From: Balaenoptera acutorostrata
Taxonomy: Eukaryota; Chordata; Mammalia; Artiodactyla; Balaenopteridae
Direction of reading: 5' to 3'
NCBI RefSeq assembly: GCF_949987535.1
Contig: NW_026646029.1
Span: 1,116,001-1,180,000, forward strand
DNA length: 64,000 nt
In this document: positions 1-12,391 of the stretch, piece after piece
How the letters are laid out: each line of letters opens with the position of its first letter
How positions within the stretch are numbered: the first letter of the stretch is position 1
Translations under genes and position numbers: made by a program
Notes under the pieces: model-generated
Told to the model about the DNA's origin: nothing
The model's database searches: none
The model's input: only the letters and a program-made list of their open reading frames with translations

Positions 1-50
1 CAGCTTTTTACGGCTGTGTTTATGCCGCTTTACACCCCCTTGACTCACTT

Positions 51-848
51 ACAGAGAGATATCAATACATAGGTTTGAAGATTCTTACTAGTCAGATATA
101 TTCTTGTGCAGTGAATAGGGGGTGTTGAGTCCAGTTCACTGAGCAAGGAGTAGGTCTTGTCTATTACATATTGGGTTTATGGAACGGTATCTGAGCTAAT
201 TTGAAACCCTTGTTTTATGCATCACCCCACCTCACCTTTCCCGTTCAGCAGCCATAGTGTGTTTTCTAAACGTGTGACTCTCTTCTGTTTTGTCATTCAG
301 GTCAAGTGTAGCGGTTTTTACATTCCCTCTATAAGTGATATCTTATGATAAGTGTCTTTTTCTGTGTGACTTATTTCACTTAGAATCGTCGTACCTAAAT
401 CCACTCATCGTGCTGCTACTAGCCTTATGACGTTGATTTCATGGCTGAGTGATATTCCATTGTACATGAGGACCACAACTTCTTTATCCATTTTTCTCTT
501 TCCTAGGATATTTAAGGTGTAATGAAGTGGGGGTTCTTGTCAACAGAGCAGCCCTAAACTTTGGGGTGCCTGTGTCTTGCTGATTTTTAGTTTTCCCAAT
601 TTATACGCCCATGCGTGGAAGTGCCGTATGCTCTCTAAGCTGTGTTTTTTAGATGTTTCAGGACACACCGTACACTTCTCCAGGGTGGCTGTTGGCAATT
701 TACATCCCGCCCATCAGCGTAGCAAGGCTCCCATTTCTCCATGGCCGGTCCTGCATTTCTGGTTTGGACACTTTTCTCCGCATGGCCCTTTTGCCCGCTG
801 GGAAGCGAGACTTCTTTGGAGCGCTGATTTGCCTTTCCAGGTTGCTTG
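51..848 (-). repeat. L1-derived core of the satellite monomer (3' UTR and ORF2 3' end, antisense)
   Basis: Read on the plus strand, the order of landmarks is that of an inverted L1 3' end. There is a 3' UTR-like part with agtaggtcttgtctatta, caccttt and ataagtgatatcttatgata. Then come tgtgacttatttcacttag, tggctgagtgatattccat, accacaacttctttatcc, gtggctgttggcaatttacat and ctgatttgcc. The same landmarks occur in the L1 at 19062-19535 (tggctgagtaatattccat, accacaacttctttatcc, gtggctgtatcaatttacat, ttgatttgc) and in the older L1 piece at 25113-25985. Divergence is high but colinear over about 800 bp. One unit is annotated as an example; every complete monomer carries the same part. A cetacean satellite built on L1 has been reported before (Kapitonov and colleagues, late 1990s, from memory). 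Confidence 0.8.
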
Positions 849-849
849 G

Positions 850-921
850 TTGGCCAAAAAGGGCGTATGCGTTTTTTCCTGAATATATTCAGGAAAAAAC
901 GCATACGCCCTTTTTGGCCAA
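850..921. mobile_element. 72-bp perfect palindrome, candidate mariner-type MITE
   Basis: Two 36-bp arms without a spacer are exact reverse complements; the outer ends are TTGGCCAAAAAG and CTTTTTGGCCAA and the centre is CCTGAATATATTCAGG. The next bases out (g at 849, g at 922) do not pair. The TTGGCCAAAAAG end, the CGT block and the T-run followed by CC resemble, from memory, the terminal inverted repeats of the short palindromic mariner-type elements common in cetartiodactyl genomes. No flanking TA duplication is clear. One copy sits in each of the 31 complete monomers. Confidence 0.65.
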
Positions 922-946
922 GGGCATCATTGTCCACGTTTTGCCG

Positions 947-1070
947 CTTTTCATGTGCTTTCAAGGCGATTCGAATCTACCTCCTGAAATCTGTTTCCTG
1001 CAATTCTGCCTTGCTTTCAAATCCTCTTCGTTGCCTTCCCTCAATATATTTGTGGACGAGAGTTATCATT
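947..1070 (-). repeat. L1-derived segment resuming beyond the palindrome
   Basis: The text cttttcatgtgctttcaaggc followed by aaatctgtttcctgcaattctgcc lines up with the L1 text at 19558-19625 (cttttcatgtgcttcgtggc, then aaatgtctatttaggtcttctgcc). The L1 similarity therefore continues after the palindrome, which must have been placed inside L1 sequence. Similarity is weaker than in the left part and fades by about 1070. Confidence 0.6.
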
Positions 1071-1809
1071 TATAACTCTGCAGGTTTGTGAATTGCAGTG
1101 CCCCTGAGCTCATTTTTCAAGTCGCTTTTTTGGGAGCTGGCCGCAAAAGCGCAGGATTGCTTCAGGCCCTCTTCTGGTTCCAGAGGGCAGGCTAAGCCTG
1201 TGGTTAATTCTTCTTCCTGATGGGAAAATAGAGTGACCTGTGCCTGTCCCAACCCCTAGAGCTAGTCTCTCATTGGTTCCCCCTCTTCCCGTTCATCCTC
1301 AGGACAAATTGCAACCTGTACGGAACAGGAGCTTAAAGGTGCTGATTCTCCAAGGAGGGAGATGGCTAGTAAAGCGGCTGGAATGGCGAACCTGAGCACA
1401 AGGAGATGAGAAATGGGGTGCGTTTTAGAAACCATTCCCGATCACACGGTGTACCATCTTCTGGGTTTCTCATGCATGTTTTCGACGTAGGAAGATGCCC
1501 TTGAACCTGGAGATTTGGGACCCATGGGATGGGTACCATGCAGTATTACTTTAAAGGGTGTGCGTTGGCTCACCCAACCTCACCAAACCTCTCAGCCCCA
1601 AGAGTGTCCACCCTTATGTCTCAATCAGCTGTGGGTCCAGATATGGTCAATCCAGGTTGCATCACAGCCCCTGATCGAATTGTGTAAGAATTTCTCTCTC
1701 TTTCACTGTCTTTGGTTCACGGGTTTTGAAAAGTCATTTATTTTTATAATGCGGTTTAGCTGCTTTTCACGGCTGTGTTTATGCCGCTTTACACCCCCTT
1801 GACTCACTT

Positions 1810-3573
1810 ACAGAGAGATATCAATACATAGGTGTGAAGATTCTTAGTAGTCAGATATATTCTTGTGCGGTGAATAGGGGGTGTTGAGTCCAGTTCACTG
1901 AGCAAGGAGTAGGTCTTGTCTATTACATATTGGGTTTATGGAACGGTATCTGAGCTAATTTGAAACCCTTGTTTTATGGATCACCCCACCTCACCTTTCC
2001 CGTTCAGCAGCCATAGTGTGTTTTCTAAACGTGTGACTCTCTTCTGTTTTGTCATTCAGGTCAAGTGTAGCGGTTTTTACATTCCCTCCATAAGTGATAT
2101 CTTATGATAAGTGTCTTTTTCTGTGTGACTTATTTCACTTAGAATCGTCGTACCTAAATCCACTCATCGTGCTGCTACTAGCCTTATGACGTTGATTTCA
2201 TGGCTGAGTGATATTCCATTGTACATGAGGACCACAACTTCTTTATCCATTTTTCTCTTTCCTAGGATATTTAAGGTGTAATGAAGTGGGGGTTCTTGTC
2301 AACAGAGCAGCCCTAAACTTTGGGGTGCCTGTGTCTTGCTGATTTTTAGTTTTCCCAGTTTATACTCCCATGCGTGGAAGTGCCGTAGGCTCTCTAAGCT
2401 GTGTTTTTTAGACGTTTCAGGACACACCGTACACTTCTCCAGGGTGGCTGTTGGCAATATACATCCCGCCCATCAGCGTAGCAAGGCTCCCATTTCTCCA
2501 TGGCCGGTCCTGCATTTCTGGTTTGGACACTTTTTTCCCCATGGCCCTTTTGCCCGCTGGGAAGCGAGACTTCTTTGGAGTGCTGATTTGCCTTTCCAGG
2601 TTGCTTGGTTGGCCAAAAAGGGCGTATGCGTTTTTTCCTGAATATATTCAGGTAAAAACGCATACGCCCTTTTTGGCCAAGGGCATCACTGTCCACGTTT
2701 TGCCGCTTTTCATGTGCTTTCAAGGCGATTCGAATATACCTCCTGAAATCTGTTTCCTGCAATTCTGCCTTGCTTTCAAATCCTCTTCGTTGCCTTCCCT
2801 CAATATATTTGTGGACGAGAGTTATCATTTATAACTCTGCATGTTTGGGAATTGCAGTGCCCCTGAGCTCCATTTTTCAAGTCGCCTTTTTGGGAGCTGG
2901 CCGCGAAAGTGCAAGATTGCTTCACGCCCTCTTCTGGTTCTGGGGAGCAGGCTGAGCTCGTGGTTAATTCTTCTTCCTGATGGGAAAATAGAGTGACCTG
3001 TGCCTGTCCCAACACCTAGAGCTAGTCTCTCATTGGTTCCCCCTCTTCCCGTTCATCCTCAGGACAAATTGCAACCTGTACGGAACAGGTTTTTAGTTAA
3101 AGGTGCTGATTCTCCAAGGAGGGAGATGGCTAGTAAAGCGGCTGGAATGGCGAACCCGAGCACAAGGAGATGAGAAATGAGGTGCGTTTTAGAAACCTTT
3201 CCCGATCACACGGTGTACCATCTTCTGGGTTTCTCATGCATGTTTTCGACGTAGGAAGATGCCCTTGAACCTGGAGATTTGGGACCCATGGGATGGGTAC
3301 CATGCAGTATTACTTTAAAGGGTGTGGGTTGGCTCACCCAACCTCACCAAACCTCTCAGCCCCAAGAGTGTCCACCCTTATGTCTCAATCAGCTGTGGGT
3401 CCAGATATGGTCAATCCAGGTTGCATCACAGCCCCTGAACGAATTGTGTAAGAATTTCTCTCTCTTTCACTGTCTTTGGTTCACGGGTTTTGAAAAGTCA
3501 TTTATTTTTATAATGGGGTTTAGCTGCTTTTCACGGCTGTGTTTATGCCGCTTTACACCCCCTTGACTCACTT
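1810..3573. repeat. Satellite monomer L2
   Basis: 1,764-bp unit. Palindrome at 2609-2680 with one arm mismatch (caggtaaaaac in the right arm), a change shared by monomers L2-L7. It also carries the insertion 'tttttagtt' after the cggaacagg motif (3091-3098 region) seen in most of the 1,764-bp subgroup. Confidence 0.9.
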
Positions 3574-5337
3574 ACAGAGAGATATCAATACATAGGTTTG
3601 AAGATTCTTACTAGTCAGATATATTCTTGTGCGGTGAATAGGGGGTGTTGAGTCCAGTTCACTGAGCAAGGAGTAGGTCTTGTCTATTACATATTGGGTT
3701 TATGGAACGGTATCTGAGCTAATTTGAAACCCTTGTTTTATGCATCACCCCACCTCACCTTTCCCGTTCAGCAGCCATAGTGTGTTTTCTAATGGTGTGA
3801 CTCTCTTCTGTTTTGTCATTCAGGTCGAGTGTAGCGGTTTTTACATTCCCTCTATAAGTGATATCTTATGATAAATGTCTTTTTCTGTGTGACTTATTTC
3901 ACTTAGAATCGTCGTACCTAAATCCACTCATCGTGCTGCTACTAGCCTTATGACGTTGATTTCATGGCTGAGTGATATTCCATTGTACATGAGGACCACA
4001 ACTTCTTTATCCATTTTTCTCTTTCCTAGGATATTTAAGGTGTAATGAAGTGGGGGTTCTTGTCAACAGAGCAGCCCTAAACTTTGGGGTGCCTGTGTCT
4101 TGCTGATTTTTAGTTTTCCCAGTTTATACGCCCATGCGTGGAAGTGCCATAGGCTCTCTAAGCTGTGTTTTTTAGACGTTTCAGGACACACCGTACACTT
4201 CTGCAGGGTGGCTGTTGGCAATATACATCCCGCCCATGAGCGTAGCAAGGCTCCCATTTCTCCATGGCCGGTCCTGCATTTCTGGTTTGGACACTTTTTT
4301 CCGCATGGCCCTTTTGCCCGCTGGGAAGCGAGACTTCTTTGGAGCGCTGATTTGCCTTTCCAGGTTGCTTGGTTGGCCAAAAAGGGCGTATGCGTTTTTT
4401 CCTGAATATATTCAGGTAAAAACGCATACGCCCTTTTTGGCCAAGGGCATCATTGTCCACGTTTTGCCGCTTTTCATGTGCTTTCAAGGCGATTCGAATC
4501 TACCTCCTGAAATCTGTTTCCTGCAATTCTGCCTTGCTTTCAAATCCTCTTCGTTGCCTTCCCTCAATATATTTGTGGATGAGAGTTATCATTTATAACT
4601 CTGCAGGTTTGGGAATTGCAGTGCCCCTGAGCTCCATTTTTCAAGTCGCCTTTTTGGGAGCTGGCCGCAAAAGTGCAGGATTGCTTCAGGCCCTCTTCTG
4701 GTTCTTTGGAGCAGGCTGAGCTCGTGGTTAATTCTTCTTCCTGATGGGAAAATAGAGTGACCTGTGCCTGTCCCAACACCTAGAGCTAGTCTCTCATTGG
4801 TTCCCCCTCTTCCCGTTCATCCTCAGGACAAATTGCAACCTGTACGGAACAGGTTTTTAGTTAAAGGTGCTGATTCTCCAAGGAGGGAGATGGCTAGTAA
4901 AGCGGCTGGAATGGCGAACCCGAGCACAAGGAGATGAGAAATGACGTGCGTTTTAGAAACCTTTCCCGATCACACGGTGTACCATCTTCTGGGTTTCTCA
5001 TGCATGTTTTCGACGTAGGAAGATGCCCTTGAACCTGGAGATTTGGGACCCATGGGATGGGTACCATGCAGTATTACTTTAAAGGGTGTGGGTTGGCTCA
5101 CCCAACCTCACCAAACCTCTCAGCCCCAAGAGTGTCCACCCTTATGTCTCAATCAGCTGTGGGTCCAGATATGGTCAATCCAGGTTGCATCACAGCCCCT
5201 GAACGAATTGTGTAAGAATTTCTCTCTCTTTCACTGTCTTTGGTTCACGGGTTTTGAAAAGTCATTTATTTTTATAATGGGGTTTAGCTGCTTTTCACGG
5301 CTGTGTTTATGCCGCTTTACACCCCCTTGACTCACTT
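3574..5337. repeat. Satellite monomer L3
   Basis: 1,764-bp unit. Palindrome at 4373-4444 with the one-base right-arm change. It is very close to the next monomer: they differ for example at 'gagcacaagg' against 'gagcaaagg' and 'cggaacagg' against 'cggtacagg'. Confidence 0.9.
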
Positions 5338-7100
5338 ACAGAGAGATATCAATACATAGGTTTGAAGATTCTTACTAGTCAGATATATTCTTGTGCGGTG
5401 AATAGGGGGTGTTGAGTCCAGTTCACTGAGCAAGGAGTAGGTCTTGTCTATTACATATTGGGTTTATGGAACGGTATCTGAGCTAATTTGAAACCCTTGT
5501 TTTATGCATCACCCCACCTCACCTTTCCCGTTCAGCAGCCATAGTGTGTTTTCTAATGGTGTGACTCTCTTCTGTTTTGTCATTCAGGTCGAGTGTAGCG
5601 GTTTTTACATTCCCTCTATAAGTGATATCTTATGATAAATGTCTTTTTCTGTGTGACTTATTTCACTTAGAATCGTCGTACCTAAATCCACTCATCGTGC
5701 TGCTACTAGCCTTATGACGTTGATTTCATGGCTGAGTGATATTCCATTGTACATGAGGACCACAACTTCTTTATCCATTTTTCTCTTTCCTAGGATATTT
5801 AAGGTGTAATGAAGTGGGGGTTCTTGTCAACAGAGCAGCCCTAAACTTTGGGGTGCCTGTGTCTTGCTGATTTTTAGTTTTCCCAGTTTATACGCCCATG
5901 CGTGGAAGTGCCATAGGCTCTCTAAGCTGTGTTTTTTAGACGTTTCAGGACACACCGTACACTTCTGCAGGGTGGCTGTTGGCAATATACATCCCGCCCA
6001 TCAGCGTAGCAAGGCTCCCATTTCTCCATGGCCGGTCCTGCATTTCTGGTTTGGACACTTTTTTCCGCATGGCCCTTTTGCCCGCTGGGAAGCGAGACTT
6101 CTTTGGAGCGCTGATTTGCCTTTCCAGGTTGCTTGGTTGGCCAAAAAGGGCGTATGCGTTTTTTCCTGAATATATTCAGGTAAAAACGCATACGCCCTTT
6201 TTGGCCAAGGGCATCATTGTCCACGTTTTGCCGCTTTTCATGTGCTTTCAAGGCGATTCGAATCTACCTCCTGAAATCTGTTTCCTGCAATTCTGCCTTG
6301 CTTTCAAATCCTCTTCGTTGCCTTCCCTCAATATATTTGTGGATGAGAGTTATCATTTATAACTCTGCAGGTTTGGGAATTGCAGTGCCCCTGAGCTCCA
6401 TTTTTCAAGTCGCCTTTTTGGGAGCTGGCCGCAAAAGTGCAGGATTGCTTCAGGCCCTCTTCTGGTTCTTTGGAGCAGGCTGAGCTCGTGGTTAATTCTT
6501 CTTCCTGATGGGAAAATAGAGTGACCTGTGCCTGTCCCAACACCTAGAGCTAGTCTCTCATTGGTTCCCCCTCTTCCCGTTCATCCTCAGGACAAATTGC
6601 AACCTGTACGGTACAGGTTTTTAGTTAAAGGTGCTGATTCTCCAAGGAGGGAGATGGCTAGTAAAGCGGCTGGAATGGCGAACCCGAGCAAAGGAGATGA
6701 GAAATGAGGTGCGTTTTAGAAACCTTTCCCGATCACACGGTGTACCATCTTCTGGGTTTCTCATGCATGTTTTCGACGTAGGAAGATGCCCTTGAACCTG
6801 GAGATTTGGGACCCATGGGATGGGTACCATGCAGTATTACTTTAAAGGGTGTGGGTTGGCTCACCCAACCTCACCAAACCTCTCAGCCCCAAGAGTGTCC
6901 ACCCTTATGTCTCAATCAGCTGTGGGTCCAGATATGGTCAATCCAGGTTGCATCACAGCCCCTGAACGAATTGTGTAAGAATTTCTCTCTCTTTCACTGT
7001 CTTTGGTTCACGGGTTTTGAAAAGTCATTTATTTTTATAATGGGGTTTAGCTGCTTTTCACGGCTGTGTTTATGCCGCTTTACACCCCCTTGACTCACTT
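5338..7100. repeat. Satellite monomer L4
   Basis: 1,763-bp unit. Palindrome at 6137-6208 with the one-base right-arm change. From 5706 on it is the first half of a dimer copied 3,527 bp downstream. Confidence 0.9.
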
Positions 7101-8864
7101 ACAGAGAGATATCAATACATAGGTTTGAAGATTCTTACTAGTCAGATATATTCTTGTGCGGTGAATAGGGGGTGTTGAGTCCAGTTCACTGAGCAAGGAG
7201 TAGGTCTTGTCTATTACATATTGGGTTTATGGAACGGTATCTGAGCTAATTTGAAACCCTTGTTTTATGCATCACCCCACCTCACCTTTCCCGTTCAGCA
7301 GCCATAGTGTGTTTTCTAATGGTGTGACTCTCTTCTGTTTTGTCATTCAGGTCGAGTGTAGCGGTTTTTACATTCCCTCTATAAGTGATATCTTATGATA
7401 AGTGTCTTTTTCTGTGTGACTTATTTCACTTAGAATCGTCGTACCTAAATCCACTCATCGTGCTGCTACTAGCCTTATGACGTTGATTTCATGGCTGAGT
7501 GATATTCCATTGTACATGAGGACCACAACTTCTTTATCCATTTTTCTCTTTCCTAGGATATTTAAGGTGTAATGAAGTGGGGGTTCTTGTCAACAGAGCA
7601 GCCCTAAACTTTGGGGTGCCTGTGTCTTGCTGATTTTTAGTTTTCCCAGTTTATACGCCCATGCGTGGAAGTGCCGTAGGCTGTCTAAGCTGTGTTTTTT
7701 AGACGTTTCAGGACACACCGTACACTTCTCCAGGGTGGCTGTTGGCAGTTTACATCCCGCCCATCAGCGTAGCAAGGCTCCCATTTCTCCATGGCCGGTC
7801 CTGCATTTCTGGTTTGGACACTTTTTTCCGCATGGCCCTTTTGCCCGCTGGGAAGCGAGACTTCTTTGGAGCGCTGATTTGCCTTTCCAGGTGGCTTGGT
7901 TGGCCAAAAAGGGCGTATGCGTTTTTTCCTGAATATATTCAGGTAAAAACGCATACGCCCTTTTTGGCCAAGGGCATCATTGTCCACGTTTTGCCGCTTT
8001 TCATGTGCTTTCAAGGCGATTCGAATCTACCTCCTGAAATCTGTTTCCTGCAATTCTGCCTTGCTTTCAAATGCTCTTCGTTGCCTTCCCTCAATATATT
8101 TGTGGACGAGAGTTATCATTTATAACTCTGCAGCTTTCGGAATTGCAGTGCCCCTGAGCTCCATTTTTCAAGTCGCCTTTTTGGGAGCTGGCCGCGAAAG
8201 TGCAAGATTGCTTCACGCCCTCTTCTGGTTCTGGGGAGCAGGCTGAGCTCGTGGTTAATTCTTCTTCCTGATGGGAAAATAGAGTGACCTGTGCCTGTCC
8301 CAACACCTAGAGCTAGTTTCTCATTGGTTCCCCCTCTTCCCGTTCATCCTCAGGACAAATTGCAACCTGTACGGAACAGGAGTTTAGTTAAAGGTGCTGA
8401 TTCTCCAAGGAGGGAGATGGCTAGTAAAGCGGCTGGAATGGCGAACCCGAGCACAGGGAGATGAGAAATGAGGTGCGTTTTAGAAACCTTTCCCGATCAC
8501 ACGGTGTACCATCTTCTGGGTTTCTCATGCATGTTTTCGACGTAGGAAGATGCCCTTGAACCTGGAGATTTGGGACCCATGGGATGGGTACCATGCAGTA
8601 TTCCTTTAAAGGGGCTGTGTTGGCTCACCCAACCTCACCAAACCTCTCAGCCCCAAGAGTGTCCACCCTTATGTCTCAATCAGCTGTGGGTCCAGATATG
8701 GTCAATCCAGGTTGCATCACAGCCCCTGAACGAATTGTGTAAAAATTTCTCCCTCTTTCACTGTCTTTGGTTCACGGGTTTTGAAAAGTCATTTATTTTT
8801 ATAATGGGGTTTAGCTGCTTTTCACGGCTGTGTTTATGCCGCTTTACACCCCCTTGACTCACTT
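7101..8864. repeat. Satellite monomer L5
   Basis: 1,764-bp unit. Palindrome at 7900-7971 with the one-base right-arm change. Private variants such as 'ggctgtctaagc' (7679) and 'ggtggcttgg' (7891) recur exactly in monomer L7. Confidence 0.9.
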
Positions 8865-10627
8865 ACAGAGAGATATCAATACATAGGTTTGAAGATTCTT
8901 ACTAGTCAGATATATTCTTGTGCGGTGAATAGGGGGTGTTGAGTCCAGTTCACTGAGCAAGGAGTAGGTCTTTTCTATTACATATTGGGTTTATGGAACG
9001 GTATCTGAGCTAATTTGAAACCCTTGTTTTATGCATCACCCCACCTCACCTTTCCCGTTCAGCAGCCATAGTGTGTTTTCTAAACGTGTGACTCTCTTCT
9101 GTTTTGTCATTCAGGTCAAGTGTAGCGGTTTTTACATTCCCTCCATAAGTGATATCTTATGATAAGTGTCTTTTTCTGTGTGACTTATTTCACTTAGAAT
9201 CGTCGTACCTAAATCCACTCATCGTGCTGCCTCTAGCCTTATGACGTTGATTTCATGGCTGAGTGATATTCCATTGTACATGAGGACCACAACTTCTTTA
9301 TCCATTTTTCTCTTTCCTAGGATATTTAAGGTGTAATGAAGTGGGGGTTCTTGTCAACAGAGCAGCCCTAAACTTTGGGGTGCCTGTGTCTTGCTGATTT
9401 TTAGTTTTCCCAGTTTATACGCCCATGCGTGGAAGTGCCATAGGCTCTCTAAGCTGTGTTTTTTAGACGTTTCAGGACACACCGTACACTTCTGCAGGGT
9501 GGCTGTTGGCAATATACATCCCGCCCATCAGCGTAGCAAGGCTCCCATTTCTCCATGGCCGGTCCTGCATTTCTGGTTTGGACACTTTTTTCCGCATGGC
9601 CCTTTTGCCCGCTGGGAAGCGAGACTTCTTTGGAGCGCTGATTTGCCTTTCCAGGTTGCTTGGTTGGCCAAAAAGGGCGTATGCGTTTTTTCCTGAATAT
9701 ATTCAGGTAAAAACGCATACGCCCTTTTTGGCCAAGGGCATCATTGTCCACGTTTTGCCGCTTTTCATGTGCTTTCAAGGCGATTCGAATCTACCTCCTG
9801 AAATCTGTTTCCTGCAATTCTGCCTTGCTTTCAAATCCTCTTCGTTGCCTTCCCTCAATATATTTGTGGATGAGAGTTATCATTTATAACTCTGCAGGTT
9901 TGGGAATTGCAGTGCCCCTGAGCTCCATTTTTCAAGTCGCCTTTTTGGGAGCTGGCCGCAAAAGTGCAGGATTGCTTCAGGCCCTCTTCTGGTTCTTTGG
10001 AGCAGGCTGAGCTCGTGGTTAATTCTTCTTCCTGATGGGAAAATAGAGTGACCTGTGCCTGTCCCAACACCTAGAGCTAGTCTCTCATTGGTTCCCCCTC
10101 TTCCCGTTCATCCTCAGGACAAATTGCAACCTGTACGGTACAGGTTTTTAGTTAAAGGTGCTGATTCTCCAAGGAGGGAGATGGCTAGTAAAGCGGCTGG
10201 AATGGCGAACCCGAGCAAAGGAGATGAGAAATGAGGTGCGTTTTAGAAACCTTTCCCGATCACACGGTGTACCATCTTCTGGGTTTCTCATGCATGTTTT
10301 CGACGTAGGAAGATGCCCTTGAACCTGGAGATTTGGGACCCATGGGATGGGTACCATGCAGTATTACTTTAAAGGGTGTGGGTTGGCTCACCCAACCTCA
10401 CCAAACCTCTCAGCCCCAAGAGTGTCCACCCTTATGTCTCAATCAGCTGTGGGTCCAGATATGGTCAATCCAGGTTGCATCACAGCCCCTGAACGAATTG
10501 TGTAAGAATTTCTCTCTCTTTCACTGTCTTTGGTTCACGGGTTTTGAAAAGTCATTTATTTTTATAATGGGGTTTAGCTGCTTTTCACGGCTGTGTTTAT
10601 GCCGCTTTACACCCCCTTGACTCACTT
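8865..10627. repeat. Satellite monomer L6 (copy of L4)
   Basis: 1,763-bp unit. Palindrome at 9664-9735 with the one-base right-arm change. From 9233 on it matches monomer L4 at an offset of 3,527 bp in every stretch compared, including 'cggtacagg' (10136). Confidence 0.9.
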
Positions 10628-12391
10628 ACAGAGAGATATCAATACATAGGTTTGAAGATTCTTACTAGTCAGATATATTCTTGTGCGGTGAATAGGGGGT
10701 GTTGAGTCCAGTTCACTGAGCAAGGAGTAGGTCTTGTCTATTACATATTGGGTTTATGGAACGGTATCTGAGCTAATTTGAAACCCTTGTTTTATGCATC
10801 ACCCCACCTCACCTTTCCCGTTCAGCAGCCATAGTGTGTTTTCTAATGGTGTGACTCTCTTCTGTTTTGTCATTCAGGTCGAGTGTAGCGGTTTTTACAT
10901 TCCCTCTATAAGTGATATCTTATGATAAGTGTCTTTTTCTGTGTGACTTATTTCACTTAGAATCGTCGTACCTAAATCCACTCATCGTGCTGCTACTAGC
11001 CTTATGACGTTGATTTCATGGCTGAGTGATATTCCATTGTACATGAGGACCACAACTTCTTTATCCATTTTTCTCTTTCCTAGGATATTTAAGGTGTAAT
11101 GAAGTGGGGGTTCTTGTCAACAGAGCAGCCCTAAACTTTGGGGTGCCTGTGTCTTGCTGATTTTTAGTTTTCCCAGTTTATACGCCCATGCGTGGAAGTG
11201 CCGTAGGCTGTCTAAGCTGTGTTTTTTAGACGTTTCAGGACACACCGTACACTTCTCCAGGGTGGCTGTTGGCAGTTTACATCCCGCCCATCAGCGTAGC
11301 AAGGCTCCCATTTCTCCATGGCCGGTCCTGCATTTCTGGTTTGGACACTTTTTTCCGCATGGCCCTTTTGCCCGCTGGGAAGCGAGACTTCTTTGGAGCG
11401 CTGATTTGCCTTTCCAGGTGGCTTGGTTGGCCAAAAAGGGCGTATGCGTTTTTTCCTGAATATATTCAGGTAAAAACGCATACGCCCTTTTTGGCCAAGG
11501 GCATCATTGTCCACGTTTTGCCGCTTTTCATGTGCTTTCAAGGCGATTCGAATCTACCTCCTGAAATCTGTTTCCTGCAATTCTGCCTTGCTTTCAAATG
11601 CTCTTCGTTGCCTTCCCTCAATATATTTGTGGACGAGAGTTATCATTTATAACTCTGCAGCTTTCGGAATTGCAGTGCCCCTGAGCTCCATTTTTCAAGT
11701 CGCCTTTTTGGGAGCTGGCCGCGAAAGTGCAAGATTGCTTCACGCCCTCTTCTGGTTCTGGGGAGCAGGCTGAGCTCGTGGTTAATTCTTCTTCCTGATG
11801 GGAAAATAGAGTGACCTGTGCCTGTCCCAACACCTAGAGCTAGTTTCTCATTGGTTCCCCCTCTTCCCGTTCATCCTCAGGACAAATTGCAACCTGTACG
11901 GAACAGGAGTTTAGTTAAAGGTGCTGATTCTCCAAGGAGGGAGATGGCTAGTAAAGCGGCTGGAATGGCGAACCCGAGCACAGGGAGATGAGAAATGAGG
12001 TGCGTTTTAGAAACCTTTCCCGATCACACGGTGTACCATCTTCTGGGTTTCTCATGCATGTTTTCGACGTAGGAAGATGCCCTTGAACCTGGAGATTTGG
12101 GACCCATGGGATGGGTACCATGCAGTATTCCTTTAAAGGGGCTGTGTTGGCTCACCCAACCTCACCAAACCTCTCAGCCCCAAGAGTGTCCACCCTTATG
12201 TCTCAATCAGCTGTGGGTCCAGATATGGTCAATCCAGGTTGCATCACAGCCCCTGAACGAATTGTGTAAAAATTTCTCCCTCTTTCACTGTCTTTGGTTC
12301 ACGGGTTTTGAAAAGTCATTTATTTTTATAATGGGGTTTAGCTGCTTTTCACGGCTGTGTTTATGCCGCTTTACACCCCCTTGACTCACTT
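10628..12391. repeat. Satellite monomer L7 (copy of L5)
   Basis: 1,764-bp unit. Palindrome at 11427-11498 with the one-base right-arm change. It matches monomer L5 at an offset of 3,527 bp, including its private variants. Confidence 0.9.

Larger units (their letters stand above)
51..1809. repeat. Satellite monomer L1 (reference unit)
   Basis: Complete 1,759-bp unit, useful as the reference. It has a perfect palindrome at 850-921. L1-like antisense sequence starts about 1735 in the phase of the preceding unit, runs to about 848, and resumes about 947-1070. The stretch 1075-1735 matches nothing I recognise. Confidence 0.9.

Noticed and set aside
577..882. Recurring open frames of 60-194 codons on both strands, once per monomer
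   Set aside because: They repeat with the 1.76-kb period and shift or break with each small variant. Several read through the palindrome, so the same peptide (GRMRFFLNIFRKKRIRPFW) appears on both strands. This is chance openness of a satellite, not genes.
850..921. Palindrome as a transcription terminator or CRISPR-like repeat
   Set aside because: The context is a eukaryotic satellite with 1.76-kb spacing. There is no spacer array and no bacterial gene, so a rho-independent terminator or CRISPR reading makes no sense.
51..1809. CENP-B box (TTCGnnnnAnnCGGG) that would mark a centromeric satellite
   Set aside because: I looked for TTCG and CCCG candidates in the reference monomer. The nearest (tttcgacgtaggaaga at about 1480-1495) lacks the CGGG half. 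No canonical box was found, so centromere function is not claimed.
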